From Ghiorsea sp. (lineage in GTDB: Bacteria; Pseudomonadota; Zetaproteobacteria; Mariprofundales; Mariprofundaceae), in contig JALUWH010000321.1 of NCBI GenBank assembly GCA_027019685.1, positions 1-5,270 of the forward strand: a stretch of 5,270 nt of DNA, given 5' to 3'. Positions 4,721-5,270 of the stretch are shown here, in pieces. Each line of letters begins with the position of its first letter. Position 1 is the first letter of the stretch. The notes under the pieces were generated by a model, which saw only the letters and a list, made by a program, of their open reading frames with translations, was not told where the DNA came from and made no database searches. The position numbers and the translations under genes are program-made.

Positions 4721-5270
4721 ATGCTTGAATCAATGCGTAAACATGCACAAGGCTGGATGGCTAAGGTTATTCTTGGCACAATTATTTTATCCTTTGCTTT
4801 GTGGGGGATTGGTGATTATTTCACGGGGAATCAAGTTGAAGCGGTTGCTGAAATTGATGGTGAAGCCATTTATGATGTAGATTTTGCTGTCACATATCAG
4901 CGTCAACTGGCGACCTATGCCAATATGCTGGGAGACAAGTTTAGCAAAGAATTGGCTGAGCAGTTGGGCGTTAAAAACGAAACCATTCAAACTATGGTGA
5001 ACCGCCGATTAATGCTGCTTGAAGCACAAAACCTTGGTTTGGTTGTGCCTGATGAAGCAGTGTTGGCAACAGTGCAAAGCAACCCTGCATTTCGTGAATC
5101 CAACCAGTTTAGTACGGGTCGTTATGAAGCTTTAGTACGTCAAATGGGCTTTGCTTCAGCGCGTGACTATGAAAGTTACCTGCGCCAAAGTATTATGATT
5201 GATACTTTGCAAAAAGCGATTGTTGAATCTGCTTCGGTGAGTGATGCAGAAGTAAAAACTAGGTTTAATG
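4721..5270 (+). CDS. ppiD: Periplasmic chaperone PpiD, N-terminal part (runs off the window)
   Basis: PpiD is an inner-membrane-anchored chaperone with a parvulin-like domain that acts near the Sec translocon on proteins emerging into the periplasm. The 183 codons seen begin MLESMRKHAQGWMAKVILG, matching by eye the E. coli opening MMDSLRTAANSLVLKIIFG. A single membrane segment (about 14-31) follows, then the SurA-N-like chaperone domain. That domain includes AVAEIDGEAIYDVDFAVTYQ (41-60), TMVNRRLMLLEAQNLGLVVP (91-110), NPAFRESNQFSTGRYEALVR (121-140) and the start of another helix to 183. These correspond to E. coli's VNDQEISRGQF, LNRLIDEALL and TPAFQVDGKFDNSRY regions. The parvulin-like domain and the stop lie beyond the right edge. 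ATG 4721 is chosen for the family-like opening. No frameshift is seen. A SurA-like secreted paralogue is less likely because the N-terminal segment lacks a cleavage site. Confidence 0.93.
   Translation, partial: MLESMRKHAQGWMAKVILGTIILSFALWGIGDYFTGNQVEAVAEIDGEAIYDVDFAVTYQRQLATYANMLGDKFSKELAEQLGVKNETIQTMVNRRLMLLEAQNLGLVVPDEAVLATVQSNPAFRESNQFSTGRYEALVRQMGFASARDYESYLRQSIMIDTLQKAIVESASVSDAEVKTRFN

Noticed and set aside
4650..4880. A 76-codon GTG-started frame preceded by GGGGG, with a hydrophobic opening
   Set aside because: Two thirds of it overlaps the securely identified ppiD in another frame. It matches no family I know, and its end lies inside the ppiD chaperone domain. A short leader peptide is not excluded but has no further support.
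4787..4990. Minus-strand 67-codon frame opposite ppiD
   Set aside because: It is fully covered by recognisable PpiD coding sequence and shows no independent evidence.

Overview
The window is a compact chromosomal segment, roughly 40% GC by eye, from a Gram-negative bacterium. It encodes a signal-peptidase-II-type lipoprotein, a secreted protein that ends in an outer-membrane-barrel-like phenylalanine, the inner-membrane periplasmic chaperone PpiD, and a TrhO tRNA hydroxylase. Together these suggest a proteobacterium. I cannot name the genus. All six genes are on the + strand, and I see no phage, CRISPR, tRNA or rRNA sequence.

Layout. Bases 1-34 are a strong intrinsic terminator belonging to a gene left of the window. 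Directly after it comes a two-gene unit, a VanZ-like membrane protein (45-404) overlapping rnhB (RNase HII, 401-979) by the four bases ATGA. After a 153-bp gap comes trhO (1133-2137), whose start is better placed 45 bases inside the longest open frame. An 81-bp gap with a TTGACA box leads to a small lipoprotein gene (2219-2584). Its TAA stop is followed with no intervening base, and in the same frame, by the TTG start of a 606-residue DUF4105/Lnb_N-type exported protein (2585-4405). A 315-bp non-coding stretch with a perfect 10-bp inverted repeat and a 10-bp direct repeat precedes ppiD (4721 to beyond the right edge).

How the genes fit together. vanZ-like and rnhB look like one transcript. 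trhO is probably a separate housekeeping unit. The lipoprotein and DUF4105 genes form an envelope pair with an unusual junction: a textbook terminator lies inside the codons for the second gene's signal peptide. This would make the lipoprotein the abundant product, and the large protein would be made only from read-through transcripts and by translational reinitiation. The DUF4105 protein is the least understood and most interesting product. It has a His...Asn-Cys arrangement reminiscent of circularly permuted papain-like enzymes (inference) and a C-terminal half that looks rich in beta strands and may sit in the outer membrane. The other genes are ordinary housekeeping genes.
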